The notes under the pieces: generated by a model | What the model was told of the DNA's origin: nothing | Databases searched by the model: none | Seen by the model: only the letters and a program-made list of their open reading frames with translations | In this document: positions 8,615 through 17,576 of the stretch, piece by piece | How positions within the stretch are numbered: the first letter of the stretch is position 1 | Layout of the letters: every line of letters starts with the position of its first letter | From: an uncultured Oscillospiraceae bacterium | GTDB taxonomy: Bacteria > Bacillota > Clostridia > Oscillospirales > Oscillospiraceae | Direction of reading: 5' to 3' | DNA: 64,000 bases | NCBI GenBank assembly: GCA_947626345.1 | Contig: CANQSF010000002.1 | Location: 81,868 to 145,867, forward strand | Program-made: the position numbers and the translations under genes

Positions 8615-8773
8615 AACAGAGGCGCGGTTTTCATCAGTACCGCCGTCCAGGGCCAGACAGCCGGACACGGGAAAGGGAACGCCGCCGAAGCGGATGGGAA
8701 GTGTCTGCTCCCCCTTCGCTGGGCCGTCGGAGAACATCCGCCGGACTGTCACAAGTTTTTGTGGAGCGCTGTC
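8615..8773 (+). ncRNA. lysine riboswitch (L-box) aptamer
   Basis: The conserved L-box blocks appear in order: ACAGAGGCGCG at the 5' end, ATCAGTA, GGAAAGGGAACG, GCCGAAG, CTTCGCTGGGCCG and GGACTGTCAC. A short hairpin follows and the 3' side of P1 is GCGCTGTC. P1 pairs ACAG (8616-8619) with CTGT (8769-8772). Spacing agrees with the Bacillus lysC leader. It sits between a sigma-A promoter and an intrinsic terminator, so lysine should cause premature termination of the downstream ABC importer. Confidence 0.93.
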
Positions 8774-8814
8774 ATGGCCGATGGAAGCCCGCATGGGCGT
8801 AATCCGAACTTCCG

Positions 8815-8843
8815 TGGATCGCTTGACAAAGCGATCCATTTTT
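8815..8843 (+). terminator. riboswitch expression-platform terminator
   Basis: Stem TGGATCGCTT/AAGCGATCCA with loop GACA, followed by TTTTT. It lies between the lysine aptamer and the importer start, as required for transcriptional control. Confidence 0.88.
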
Positions 8844-8887
8844 CTTGCGAAAAAAACTTTTGAGCAAGAAAAGGAGAAACGAAGAAA

Positions 8888-9835
8888 ATGAGAAGACTGA
8901 CTGCTCTTGTGATGGCACTGCTGATGGTGCTGGCCCTGACCGCCTGCGGCGGCAGCGGCGCCGCCCAGACCAACGACGAGGCCCAGGCCGCCCTGGATGA
9001 GGCCCTGGCCGCCATCCCCCCCGTGCCCGACCTCACCGGCGTGGACACCAGCGCCATCCCCGGCCTGGAGGACGGCGTGTTCACCGTGGGCATGGAGTGC
9101 GCCTACGCCCCCTACAACTGGACCCAGCCCGACGACTCCTACGGCGCCGTGCCCATCTCCAATGTGGACGGCTCCTACGCCAACGGCTATGACGTGATGA
9201 TGGCCAAGCGCATCTGCGAGGCCTACGGCTGGGAGCTGGAGGTGGTCTCCAGCGCCTGGGCGTCCCTGACCCCGGCTGTCCAGTCCCAGACCATGGACGC
9301 CAACATCGCCGGCCAGTCCATGACCGCCGACCGCATGGCCGAGGTGGACATGGCGGGCCCCTACATCTACGCCACCATCGTGTGCCTGACCACCAAGGAC
9401 AGCGAGTTCGCCTCCGCCACCTCCATCGCGGACCTGGCCGGCGGCACCTGCACCAGCCAGTCCGGCACCATCTGGTATGACACCTGCCTGCCCCAGATCC
9501 AGGACGCGGAGATCCTGCCCCCTGCGGAGACCGCCCCGGCCATGATCATGCAGCTGGAGACCGGCACCGTGGACTTTGTCTGCACCGATATGCCCACCGC
9601 CCTGGCCGCCGTGGCCAAGAACGATCAGCTGGTCATCCTGAACTTCTCCGGCACCGACGGGGACTTCCAGTTCGCCGATGAGGCGGAGCGGGCCGAGAAC
9701 GTGAACATCGGCATCTCCGTGCGCAAGGGCAACACTGAGCTGCTGGACGCCATCAACACCGTTCTGGCCGACTATACCTCCGAGGACTTCGACACCCTCA
9801 TGGGGGCGGCCATCGCCATCCAGCCCGAGGTGTGA
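8888..9835 (+). CDS. amino-acid ABC importer, substrate-binding lipoprotein (probably lysine)
   Basis: The 315-residue protein has a signal peptide with lipobox LTAC (Cys20), then a family-3 solute-binding fold: FTVGMECAYAPYNWTQ, GYDVMMAKRICEAYGWELEVV, TADRMAEVDMAGPYI and the hinge-proximal GTVDFVCTDMPTAL. It is the first gene after a lysine riboswitch, so lysine or a lysine precursor is the likely ligand (inference). GGAGAAACGAAGAAA precedes the ATG. The permease and ATPase genes follow in the same direction. Confidence 0.93.
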   Translation: MRRLTALVMALLMVLALTACGGSGAAQTNDEAQAALDEALAAIPPVPDLTGVDTSAIPGLEDGVFTVGMECAYAPYNWTQPDDSYGAVPISNVDGSYANGYDVMMAKRICEAYGWELEVVSSAWASLTPAVQSQTMDANIAGQSMTADRMAEVDMAGPYIYATIVCLTTKDSEFASATSIADLAGGTCTSQSGTIWYDTCLPQIQDAEILPPAETAPAMIMQLETGTVDFVCTDMPTALAAVAKNDQLVILNFSGTDGDFQFADEAERAENVNIGISVRKGNTELLDAINTVLADYTSEDFDTLMGAAIAIQPEV

Positions 9836-9857
9836 CTTATCCCCGGCGACCTGACGG

Positions 9858-9887
9858 CCCCTTCCCCGGCTCCCGCCGGGGGAGGGG
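9858..9887 (+). promoter_or_regulatory. intercistronic hairpin between binding protein and permease
   Basis: A 13-bp GC-rich stem (CCCCTTCCCCGGC/GCCGGGGGAGGGG) with loop TCCC and no T-tract. Such hairpins often protect the 3' end of binding-protein mRNA and raise its level over the permease genes; that role is inferred. Confidence 0.6.
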
Positions 9888-9914
9888 CATCCCGCTGAAA
9901 GGACAGTCCGTTAT

Positions 9915-10790
9915 ATGAACGTGTTTTCCAAACTGATCTACGACATCGGCCGGCTGTGGGGCAAGTACTGGGGCTCCTATCTCAACGGCGTGAAGAACAC
10001 CCTGATCCTGGCGGTGGTGGCCACGGCCATCGGCGTGGTCATCGGCCTGGTGTGCGGCATCCTGAACACCATCCCCTGCTCCAAAAACGACCCCTTGCCC
10101 AAGCGGGTGCTGCTGAAGGTCATCCGGTTCATCGTCCGGGCCTACGTGGAGATCTTCCGGGGCACCCCCATGGTGCTGCAGGCGGTGTTCATCTACTACG
10201 GCCTGCCCTACTTTTCCAACAACGCCCTGCGCTTCAGCAGCGTGTGGGCGGCGGCCATCCTGGTGGTGTCCATCAACACCGGCGCCTACATGGCCGAGTC
10301 CGTCCGGGGCGGCATCATCTCCGTGGACCCGGGCCAGACCGAGGGGGCCATGGCCATCGGCATGAACCACTTCCAGACCATGGTGAACGTGATCCTGCCC
10401 CAGGCCTTCCGCAACATCATCCCCCAGATCGGCAACAACTTCATCATCAACATCAAGGACACCTCCGTCATGTTCATCATCTCCTTCACGGAGTTTTTCG
10501 CCTTCCACCAGTACATCACCGGCGTGAACAACCTCTACTTCCCCTCCGCCGCCATCGAGATGGTGGGCTACCTGACCATGACGCTGATCGCCTCGTTCCT
10601 GCTGCGGGCACTGGAGAAGCGGCTGGACGGCTCCGACAACTACGAGCTGGTCAGCGAGGACCAGCTGGTCATGGCCGCCGGCACCTACAACCACCCGGAC
10701 CGGGGCACGCCCTTCGACGAGCGCAACCCGGAATACCGGGAAAAAGTACGGCAGGAGCTGAAATACGGCAGGCCAAAGGGGGACCGGTGA
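9915..10790 (+). CDS. amino-acid ABC importer, permease
   Basis: A 291-residue HisM/GlnP-type permease with several membrane helices. The family loop is [36 protein letters not shown] (EAA motif), preceded by [17 protein letters not shown]. The C-terminus has a ~40-residue hydrophilic extension after the last helix. One base separates its stop from the ATPase ATG, so the two are translationally coupled. Probably moves lysine, from the upstream riboswitch. Confidence 0.93.
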   Translation: MNVFSKLIYDIGRLWGKYWGSYLNGVKNTLILAVVATAIGVVIGLVCGILNTIPCSKNDPLPKRVLLKVIRFIVRAYVEIFRGTPMVLQAVFIYYGLPYFSNNALRFSSVWAAAILVVSINTGAYMAESVRGGIISVDPGQTEGAMAIGMNHFQTMVNVILPQAFRNIIPQIGNNFIINIKDTSVMFIISFTEFFAFHQYITGVNNLYFPSAAIEMVGYLTMTLIASFLLRALEKRLDGSDNYELVSEDQLVMAAGTYNHPDRGTPFDERNPEYREKVRQELKYGRPKGDR

Positions 10791-10791
10791 T

Positions 10792-11532
10792 ATGGCGGAT
10801 ATGATCCTGGAGATACGTCACCTGTCGAAGAGCTTCGGCTCCCATGAGGTGCTGCGCGACATCGACTTCACCGTCTCCAAGGGGGACGTGACCGCCATCA
10901 TCGGCGCCTCCGGCTCCGGCAAGAGCACCCTGCTGCGGTGCATCAATCTGCTGGAGATCCCCACCAGCGGGGAGATCCTCTTCCACGGCAAGGACGTGAC
11001 CGGCAAGGGCGTCAACGCCCCGGAGTACCGCTCCCACGTGGGGATGGTGTTCCAGTCCTTCAACCTGTTCGCCAACATGACCGTGCTGGAAAACTGCGTC
11101 CGCGGCCAGGTAAAGGTGCTGAAAAAGAGCAAGGCGGAGGCGAAGGACAACGCCCTGCGCCATCTGCAGCGGGTGGGCATGGCGCCCTACATCAACGCCA
11201 AGCCCCGGCAGCTCTCCGGCGGCCAGAAGCAGCGGGTGGCCATCGCCCGGGCCCTGGCCATGGGGCCGGAGGTGCTGCTGTTCGACGAGCCCACCAGCGC
11301 CCTGGACCCGGAGATGGTGGGGGAGGTGCTGGCCGTCATGCAGGACCTGGCGGCGGGAGGCATGACCATGCTAGTGGTCACCCATGAGATGGCCTTCGCC
11401 CGGGACGTGTCCACCCAGGTGGTGTACATGTCGGAGGGGGTCATCTGCGAGCAGGGCGCGCCGGCGGACGTGCTGGAAAAGCCGCAGATGCAGCAGACGA
11501 AGGACTTTTTGGCCCGCTTCCGGAAGGGCTGA
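10792..11532 (+). CDS. amino-acid ABC importer, ATPase
   Basis: A 246-residue ATPase of the GlnQ/HisP type. Walker A is GASGSGKST, the Q-loop lies in [10 protein letters not shown], the signature is [15 protein letters not shown], Walker B is [14 protein letters not shown] and the H-loop is VVTHEM. Length and motifs are complete. Last gene of the riboswitch-controlled operon; a strong terminator follows within 15 bases. Confidence 0.95.
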   Translation: MADMILEIRHLSKSFGSHEVLRDIDFTVSKGDVTAIIGASGSGKSTLLRCINLLEIPTSGEILFHGKDVTGKGVNAPEYRSHVGMVFQSFNLFANMTVLENCVRGQVKVLKKSKAEAKDNALRHLQRVGMAPYINAKPRQLSGGQKQRVAIARALAMGPEVLLFDEPTSALDPEMVGEVLAVMQDLAAGGMTMLVVTHEMAFARDVSTQVVYMSEGVICEQGAPADVLEKPQMQQTKDFLARFRKG

Positions 11533-11544
11533 AAAACACATACA

Positions 11545-11575
11545 AAAACGGGACGGCCGCGCCGTCCCGTTTTTC
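11545..11575 (+). terminator. terminator of the lysine importer operon
   Basis: GGGACGGC/GCCGTCCC stem extended by AAAAAC/GTTTTT pairing, with a CGC loop and trailing T-tract. Confidence 0.88.
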
Positions 11576-11641
11576 GTCCCGTCCCGCAGGGCTCCGGCCC
11601 GCCGGGGCGTTCATTTTTTTGGAAAAGGTTTCATTTTGTAC

Positions 11642-11670
11642 TTGACATAAAAACATTATCGAACTAAAAT
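11642..11670 (+). promoter_or_regulatory. sigma-A promoter of rny
   Basis: TTGACA, 17-base spacer and TAAAAT. A ~120-base leader follows; it contains the hairpin CAGTGGGG/CCCCGCTG before the gene. Confidence 0.82.
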
Positions 11671-11794
11671 TAATTAGTTACAGTGGGGTCATTGGATGCT
11701 TTCCCCGCTGTTGCGTCCTTGATTTACCGGATGGGGTGCTTGATACCCGCCGTATGTGAAGAGATCGTAGGAATAGGAGGTGTGTATACTTAGA

Positions 11795-13336
<1,542 letters not shown>

Positions 13337-13347
13337 CGACAGACAGC

Positions 13348-13379
13348 AAAAGCCCGGTGCGTTCGCACCGGGCTTTTTT
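13348..13379 (+). terminator. terminator of rny
   Basis: AAAAGCCCGGTGC/GCACCGGGCTTTTTT with a GTTC tetraloop; a classic strong intrinsic terminator. Confidence 0.93.
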
Positions 13380-13397
13380 GTTGTTCCCGACCTTGCA

Positions 13398-13510
13398 GGC
13401 CCCCTTGTGAAAGGGGGCTGTCGCCGCCGCTAGGCGGTGACTGGGGGATCGCTTATTCCGACGACGATCCCCCCCGGCCTGCGGGCCACCCCCCTTTAAC
13501 AAGGGGGGCT
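13398..13510. repeat. structured intergenic repeat, copy 2
   Basis: Same left part as copy 1 (GGCCCCCTTGTGAAAGGGGG, then GTCGCCGCC...GGCGGTGAC). The right half is different: GGCCTGCGGGCC and CCCCCCTTTAACAAGGGGGG. It fills the space between the rny terminator and the ABC-2 permease. Confidence 0.85.
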
Positions 13511-13623
13511 TTGTATGCGCTGACGGGAGGCGGAGAGGTCGTACTTGCTCCGACAACAATCCCTCCGGCCTGCGGGCCACCCCCCTTTGACAAGGGGGGC
13601 ATTTTATGTGTTGACGGGAGGCG
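13468..13623. repeat. tandem half-copies of the structured repeat
   Basis: A ~66-bp unit (GGCCTGCGGGCC hairpin, CCCCCCTTTxACAAGGGGGG hairpin, then TGACGGGAGGCG) occurs twice, about 88 bases apart, with only a few changes. The first copy overlaps the end of repeat copy 2. This indicates local duplication of the right half. Confidence 0.75.
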
Positions 13624-13641
13624 CCATAGCCCGCCGGGCTG

Positions 13642-14289
13642 TTACAGGTCCCGGTTTTCGTACCAGCGCACGGCCAGAAACCAGCTGCCGATGAACAGGG
13701 CCACGGGGATGATCGCTGCCAGGGCGATCAGAACGGGGACAGGAATAGAGGGCAGGCTGAACGAGTCGAAGGGGAAGGTGCTGAAGAAAAAGCCCGCGCC
13801 GAAACCCACGGCGATGATAACGGCCAGGAAGATGACCCGGCCCTTGTTGCTGCCCCAGCGGAACATGGCCGGCATGCTGAAGGCCGGGGCCAGCAGGCCC
13901 AGCACCGCCAATATCGCCAGCTGGACCCCCGCCTGGACCCAGAGCATGCGGCCCAGCAGGGCCAGCGTCACGAATATCACCGCGAACAGCGCCAGCACCA
14001 CGCCGAAGCAGATGAGGGTGACGGCGTACTTGCTGCTCACCTGGTCCTTGCGGGTGGCGGGCAGGGCCTGGGAGTAGATGTTCCAGTGGCTGGCCTCGTC
14101 CAGCTGCACCAGGCTCATGCCCATCATGGAGCACATGACCATGGAATACACGGACATGAACGAGCCCATATTGTTCTCGTCTGACCCGCCGGTGGCCACG
14201 GTCACCACGGCGGCCACCGCTACGAACAGCAGATAGAACTTGCAGTTAATCCACGTCTGATACAGATCGGCCAAAAGCAGCGCTTTCAT
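13642..14289 (-). CDS. ABC-2 type transporter permease
   Basis: A 215-residue membrane protein with about six hydrophobic helices, starting MKALLLADLYQTWINCKFYLLF. It resembles the small ABC-2 permeases paired with YtrA-type GntR operons (motif SLVQLDEASHWNIYSQALPATRKDQVSSKY). Its ATG overlaps the ATPase stop (ATGA). With the ATPase it probably forms an exporter responding to envelope stress or antimicrobials; the substrate is unknown. Confidence 0.85.
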   Translation of the reverse strand: MKALLLADLYQTWINCKFYLLFVAVAAVVTVATGGSDENNMGSFMSVYSMVMCSMMGMSLVQLDEASHWNIYSQALPATRKDQVSSKYAVTLICFGVVLALFAVIFVTLALLGRMLWVQAGVQLAILAVLGLLAPAFSMPAMFRWGSNKGRVIFLAVIIAVGFGAGFFFSTFPFDSFSLPSIPVPVLIALAAIIPVALFIGSWFLAVRWYENRDL

Positions 14290-15131
14290 TGCATATCCTC
14301 CTTTACCAGCATCACGAACAGCTCCTCGATGGTGACCGGATGGACCTCCATGCCCGCCGGCAGCGCGTCCCGGACCACCAGCGCCTCCACGTGGTAGGGC
14401 GTCTCCCGCTTGCCCAGCACCGCCCCGGGGGCCAATTTCGCCAGCTCCTCGGCGGTGCATTGGACCAGGCCGTACTGCTCCAGCAGCTGGTCCTTCTCCC
14501 GGCACAGCAGCAGCTTCCCCTTATGGAGAAACGCGATGTAGTCGCACAGCTTCTCCAGGTCGCTGACGATGTGGGAGCTTATGAGGATAGACCGGCCCGG
14601 GTCCCGGGTGAAGTCGCTGAAAAGGTCTACCACCTCGTCCCGCACCACCGGGTCCAGCCCGCCGGTGGGCTCGTCCAGGATGAGCAGCTTGGCGTCGTGG
14701 CTCATGGCCGCGGCGATGCCCAGCTTCATCTTGTTGCCCCGGCTCAGAGCGGAGAATTTCTTGTCCGTGGGGATGTCCAGGTCCCGCAGGTATTTTTCAA
14801 AGAGCGCCCGGTCCCAGTTTTCATAGGCCGCGGCCATGATCTTTCCGATCTGCCCGGCCTTCAGCCCGGCGGGGTAGCCCACGTCGTCCAGCACCACGCC
14901 GATGTCCTGCTTGGCCTGGCGCATATCCGGCCCGATGGGCGTGCCCAGCACCGTGGCGGAGCCGGCGTCCGGCTTCGTCAGGCCCAGCAGCAGCCGGATG
15001 GTGGTGCTCTTGCCGGCGCCGTTCTCTCCCACCAGGCCCATGATGCACCCGGCGGGCAGGGTCAGGTCCAGCCCGTCCAGGGTAAAGCCCTCATAGCGCT
15101 TGGTCAGTCCTCTTGTCTCGATGGCGTTCAT
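14286..15131 (-). CDS. ABC transporter ATPase (YtrB/BcrA-like)
   Basis: A 281-residue ATPase with Walker A GENGAGKST, a degenerate signature SALSRGNKMKLGIAAAM (LSGGQ replaced by LSRGN, as in this subfamily), Walker B LLILDEPTGGLDP and H-loop ISSHIVSDLEK. The C-terminal extension is typical of ABC-2 drug/bacitracin exporters. Its ATG overlaps the regulator stop and its own stop overlaps the permease ATG, both as ATGA, giving a tightly coupled three-gene operon. Confidence 0.93.
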   Translation of the reverse strand: MNAIETRGLTKRYEGFTLDGLDLTLPAGCIMGLVGENGAGKSTTIRLLLGLTKPDAGSATVLGTPIGPDMRQAKQDIGVVLDDVGYPAGLKAGQIGKIMAAAYENWDRALFEKYLRDLDIPTDKKFSALSRGNKMKLGIAAAMSHDAKLLILDEPTGGLDPVVRDEVVDLFSDFTRDPGRSILISSHIVSDLEKLCDYIAFLHKGKLLLCREKDQLLEQYGLVQCTAEELAKLAPGAVLGKRETPYHVEALVVRDALPAGMEVHPVTIEELFVMLVKEDMQ

Positions 15132-15508
15132 GTCTCGTCGCCCTCCTCCATGATCTGTATCATGTCCAGAATGTCTTGTTTCGTCAGGCCGCAGGTGGCG
15201 GCCAGACGGGACGCCTCCGCCAGGAGGGACTCGATCCTTTTCAAATTCTCCTCCCGCAGAAGCTCCGTGTTTTTCGGCGCCACGAAGCACCCCTTGCCCG
15301 CTACGGTGTAGATGAAGCCCTCCCGCTCCAGCTCGTCGTAGGCGCGCTTGGTGGTGATGACGCTGATGCGCAGGTCCTTGGCCAGATTGCGGATGGAGGG
15401 AAGAAGTTCGTCCTCCCCCAGCGCGCCGCTGATGATCTGCGCCTTGAGCTGGGCGTAGATCTGCTCATAGATCGGCGCGCCGCTCCGGTTGTCGATGAAG
15501 ATGGTCAT
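15128..15508 (-). CDS. GntR-family regulator, YtrA type
   Basis: A 126-residue repressor with an N-terminal winged helix (PIYEQIYAQLKAQIISGALGEDELLPSIRNLAKDLRISVITTKRAYDELEREGFIYTVAGKGCFV) and only a short C-terminal helix pair, which defines the YtrA subfamily. Such proteins repress their own ABC-transporter operon. It is the first gene of the operon, and a palindrome lies over its -10 box. The ATG follows GTGAGGAC. Confidence 0.93.
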   Translation of the reverse strand: MTIFIDNRSGAPIYEQIYAQLKAQIISGALGEDELLPSIRNLAKDLRISVITTKRAYDELEREGFIYTVAGKGCFVAPKNTELLREENLKRIESLLAEASRLAATCGLTKQDILDMIQIMEEGDET

Positions 15509-15533
15509 GACGGGTCCTCACTTTGAACTGTTC

Positions 15534-15546
15534 ATATACAGTATAT
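15534..15546. promoter_or_regulatory. candidate operator dyad for the GntR regulator
   Basis: ATATACAGTATAT is a 13-base dyad (arms ATATAC/GTATAT around a central A) that overlaps the -10 hexamer of the operon promoter. AT-rich TATAC/GTATA dyads are expected of YtrA-type operators; binding is inferred. Confidence 0.55.
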
Positions 15547-15568
15547 ACAGCTATAACGGCTATGTCAA
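15540..15568 (-). promoter_or_regulatory. sigma-A promoter of the gntR-ABC operon
   Basis: Minus strand TTGACA (15568-15563), 17-base spacer and TATACT (15545-15540), 32 bases before the ATG. Confidence 0.88.
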
Positions 15569-15578
15569 TAGGGAGCGC

Positions 15579-15612
15579 AAAAAATTTCCGCCGCCCGGCG
15601 TGGGCGGCGGAA
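15579..15612 (-). terminator. terminator of the flavodiiron gene
   Basis: An 11-bp stem (TTCCGCCGCCC/GGGCGGCGGAA) followed on the minus strand by a T-rich tract, 15 bases after the flavodiiron stop codon. Confidence 0.88.
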
Positions 15613-15627
15613 GGGGTCAGCAGAGCT

Positions 15628-16791
15628 TTACGCCAGGATGGCGTCGGCCAGGGCCTCCAGGGCGGGGATATCGGCATCCTTCAGGGCGGAGGTGATGGTG
15701 ACCACCGGCTCCACCTGAGTGATGTTTTTCATGGTGTCCACCACCGCCTTCATGGTCTTGGCGGCGGAGGGGGCCCAGGAGCCGTTCTGCACATAGCCCA
15801 CCGTCCGGTTCTGGTAGGCCTTGGCGGCCAGGTGGTGGAGGAAGTCGTCCATGGGCGGGAACACGCCGGCGTCGTAGCTGGCGGCGGCCAGGATCAGCTT
15901 GCCGTAGCGGAAGGCGTCCTCCACGGCCTCGGCCATGTCGTCCCGGCTCAGATCGAACAGGGAGACCTTCTTCGCGCCCTTCTTCTCCAGGATCTCCGCC
16001 AGCACCTTCGCCGCGTGGAGGGTGTGGCCGTGGATGGAGGCGCAGGCGATGGTGACGCCCTCGTCCTCCGGCTGGTAGCTGCTCCACAGCTGGTACTTGC
16101 CGATATAGAAGCCCAGGTTTTCGGTGAGGATGGGCCCGTGCAGCGGGCAGATGATCTTCACGTCCGCGCCGGCCAGCTTCTTGAGAAGGGTCTGGACCGG
16201 GCCGCCGTACTTGCCCACGATATTGAAGTAATACCGCCGGGCCTCGCAGGTCCAGTCCTCGTCGGCGTGGCGCACGCCGAACTTGCCAAAGGCGTCGGCG
16301 GAGAAGAGCACGCCCTCGCTGGATTCGAAGCTCACCATGGCCTCCGGCCAGTGGACCATGGGGGCCAGGAAGAAGGTGAGGCTGTGGCTGCCCAGGGAGA
16401 GGGTGCTGCCCTCGCCCACGGTCACCAGCCGGTCCTCCGGCAGGGGCAGGCCGGGGAAGAACTGGCCCAGCAGGGTGAAGGTCTTTTTATTGCCCACCAG
16501 CTTCATGTCGGGGTACCGCTCCGCCAGCAGCTGGATGGACCCGGCGTGGTCCGGCTCCATGTGGTGGATCACCAGATAGTCCGGCGTCTTGCCGGCCAGG
16601 GCCTCGGTGACGTTTTCCAGCCACTGGACAGCGCCCCGGGGGTCCACCGTGTCCATGACGGCGATCTTCTCGTCGAAAATGATATAGGAATTGTAGGCCA
16701 TACCGTTGGGCACATGGTACTGGCTCTCAAACAGGTCGATGTTCTTGTCGTCCACGCCCACATAGGCGATGGCTTTGGTGATGGTTTCCAT
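15628..16791 (-). CDS. flavodiiron protein (A-type flavoprotein)
   Basis: A 387-residue cytoplasmic protein that reduces O2 or NO in anaerobes. The N-terminal metallo-beta-lactamase-like domain carries the diiron ligands in HHMEPDHAGS, with later His/Asp in VHWPEAMV, FSADAFGKFG and CPLHGPIL. The C-terminal flavodoxin domain binds FMN (ACASIHGHTLHAAKVLAE, AAASYDAGVFPPMDDFLHHL, VQNGSWAP). Length is normal for the two-domain form without a rubredoxin tail. The METITKAIAY start has GGGAGG seven bases upstream. Monocistronic, with its own promoter and terminator. Confidence 0.95.
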   Translation of the reverse strand: METITKAIAYVGVDDKNIDLFESQYHVPNGMAYNSYIIFDEKIAVMDTVDPRGAVQWLENVTEALAGKTPDYLVIHHMEPDHAGSIQLLAERYPDMKLVGNKKTFTLLGQFFPGLPLPEDRLVTVGEGSTLSLGSHSLTFFLAPMVHWPEAMVSFESSEGVLFSADAFGKFGVRHADEDWTCEARRYYFNIVGKYGGPVQTLLKKLAGADVKIICPLHGPILTENLGFYIGKYQLWSSYQPEDEGVTIACASIHGHTLHAAKVLAEILEKKGAKKVSLFDLSRDDMAEAVEDAFRYGKLILAAASYDAGVFPPMDDFLHHLAAKAYQNRTVGYVQNGSWAPSAAKTMKAVVDTMKNITQVEPVVTITSALKDADIPALEALADAILA

Positions 16792-16824
16792 GGCTCGTCC
16801 TCCCGTATTGATCTCCAAGTGAGT

Positions 16825-16853
16825 ATTGTATCATCTCGCGAGGGCTTTGTAAA
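16825..16853 (-). promoter_or_regulatory. sigma-A promoter of the flavodiiron gene
   Basis: Minus strand TTTACA (16853-16848), 17-base spacer and TACAAT (16830-16825), about 30 bases before the ATG. Confidence 0.75.
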
Positions 16854-16874
16854 GGCGGGCCATGCGGAAAAAGG

Positions 16875-16903
16875 TTGCAATCGCCCGTGGATAATGGTAA
16901 ACT
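16875..16903 (+). promoter_or_regulatory. probable promoter of the small membrane protein gene
   Basis: TTGCAA, 17-base spacer and TAAACT, about 50 bases before the ATG. Both boxes are imperfect. Confidence 0.5.
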
Positions 16904-16956
16904 GTCACAGGAATAACAAAAACTATGGAACAGCCAAATCATAAGGAGGGACAAAA

Positions 16957-17355
16957 ATGAAGCCCAATACTCTTTTGAAGGTCGTCAGCATCGTGTATAT
17001 CATCGTCAGCGCCCTGGGCATCCTGCTGGGCCTGCTGGTCGCCATCCTGGGCGGAGCCGTGCTGGGCGCGGCCTCGGAGAGCCTTGGCGTGGGCCTGGCG
17101 GTAGGCGGTTCGCTGGGCGTCCTGCTCCTGGCGGGCAGCGCTCTGAGCCTGGCCGCCGGCATCGTGGGCGTGAAGGGCAAGTTCCGCGGGGCCAAGGTGC
17201 TGGGCATCATCATCCTGGTGCTTGGCGTCATCGGCTCCGTCAGCTCGCTGTTCACCACCCTGGACCTGAAGTCCGCCATCGTGCCCGCGCTGCTGGAGCT
17301 GATCCTGCCGGTGCTGTACGTGATCGGCGCCTTCAAGGGCCCGGCCGCGGAGTAA
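16957..17355 (+). CDS. small four-helix membrane protein, unknown function
   Basis: A 132-residue, very hydrophobic protein with four predicted membrane helices (~8-33, 45-66, 80-97, 109-125) and almost no charged loops apart from VGVKGKFRGAK. I do not recognise a characterised family; DUF4064-like proteins have this size and topology. AAGGAGG precedes the ATG. It is a single gene followed by a strong terminator. Confidence 0.75.
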   Translation: MKPNTLLKVVSIVYIIVSALGILLGLLVAILGGAVLGAASESLGVGLAVGGSLGVLLLAGSALSLAAGIVGVKGKFRGAKVLGIIILVLGVIGSVSSLFTTLDLKSAIVPALLELILPVLYVIGAFKGPAAE

Positions 17356-17392
17356 GCGCGCCCAGGACCCGGTCCGCCGGAGAGCGATCCAG

Positions 17393-17434
17393 GGATCAGG
17401 GCCCGGCAGAATGGCCGGGCCCTGATCCTTTTCT
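17393..17434 (+). terminator. terminator of the small membrane protein gene
   Basis: A long stem (GGATCAGGGCCCGGC/GCCGGGCCCTGATCC) with a short loop, followed by TTTTCT. Confidence 0.88.
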
Positions 17435-17488
17435 GTGCCGCGGGACGGGTCTGCCCGGCGGCGCATAGGATGGAACGGACACAGGCGA

Positions 17489-17517
17489 TTGCAAAACGGC
17501 CGCAGCCGTGGTATACT
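17489..17517 (+). promoter_or_regulatory. sigma-A promoter of the sortase gene
   Basis: TTGCAA, 17-base spacer and TATACT, about 60 bases before the ATG. Confidence 0.75.
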
Positions 17518-17576
17518 GACTAGAAGCAGATATAACGCACTTTCCCCCTGGGGGAGATGGGATAGGAGGCGCAGCG

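Noticed and set aside
8597..8891. Two short plus-strand ORFs before the ABC importer
   Set aside because: They fall entirely within the lysine riboswitch and its terminator, which explain the sequence constraint better.
13511..14077. 188-codon plus-strand ORF after rny
   Set aside because: Begins in the tandem repeat and runs antisense to the ABC-2 permease; Arg/Thr/Pro-rich, no RBS.
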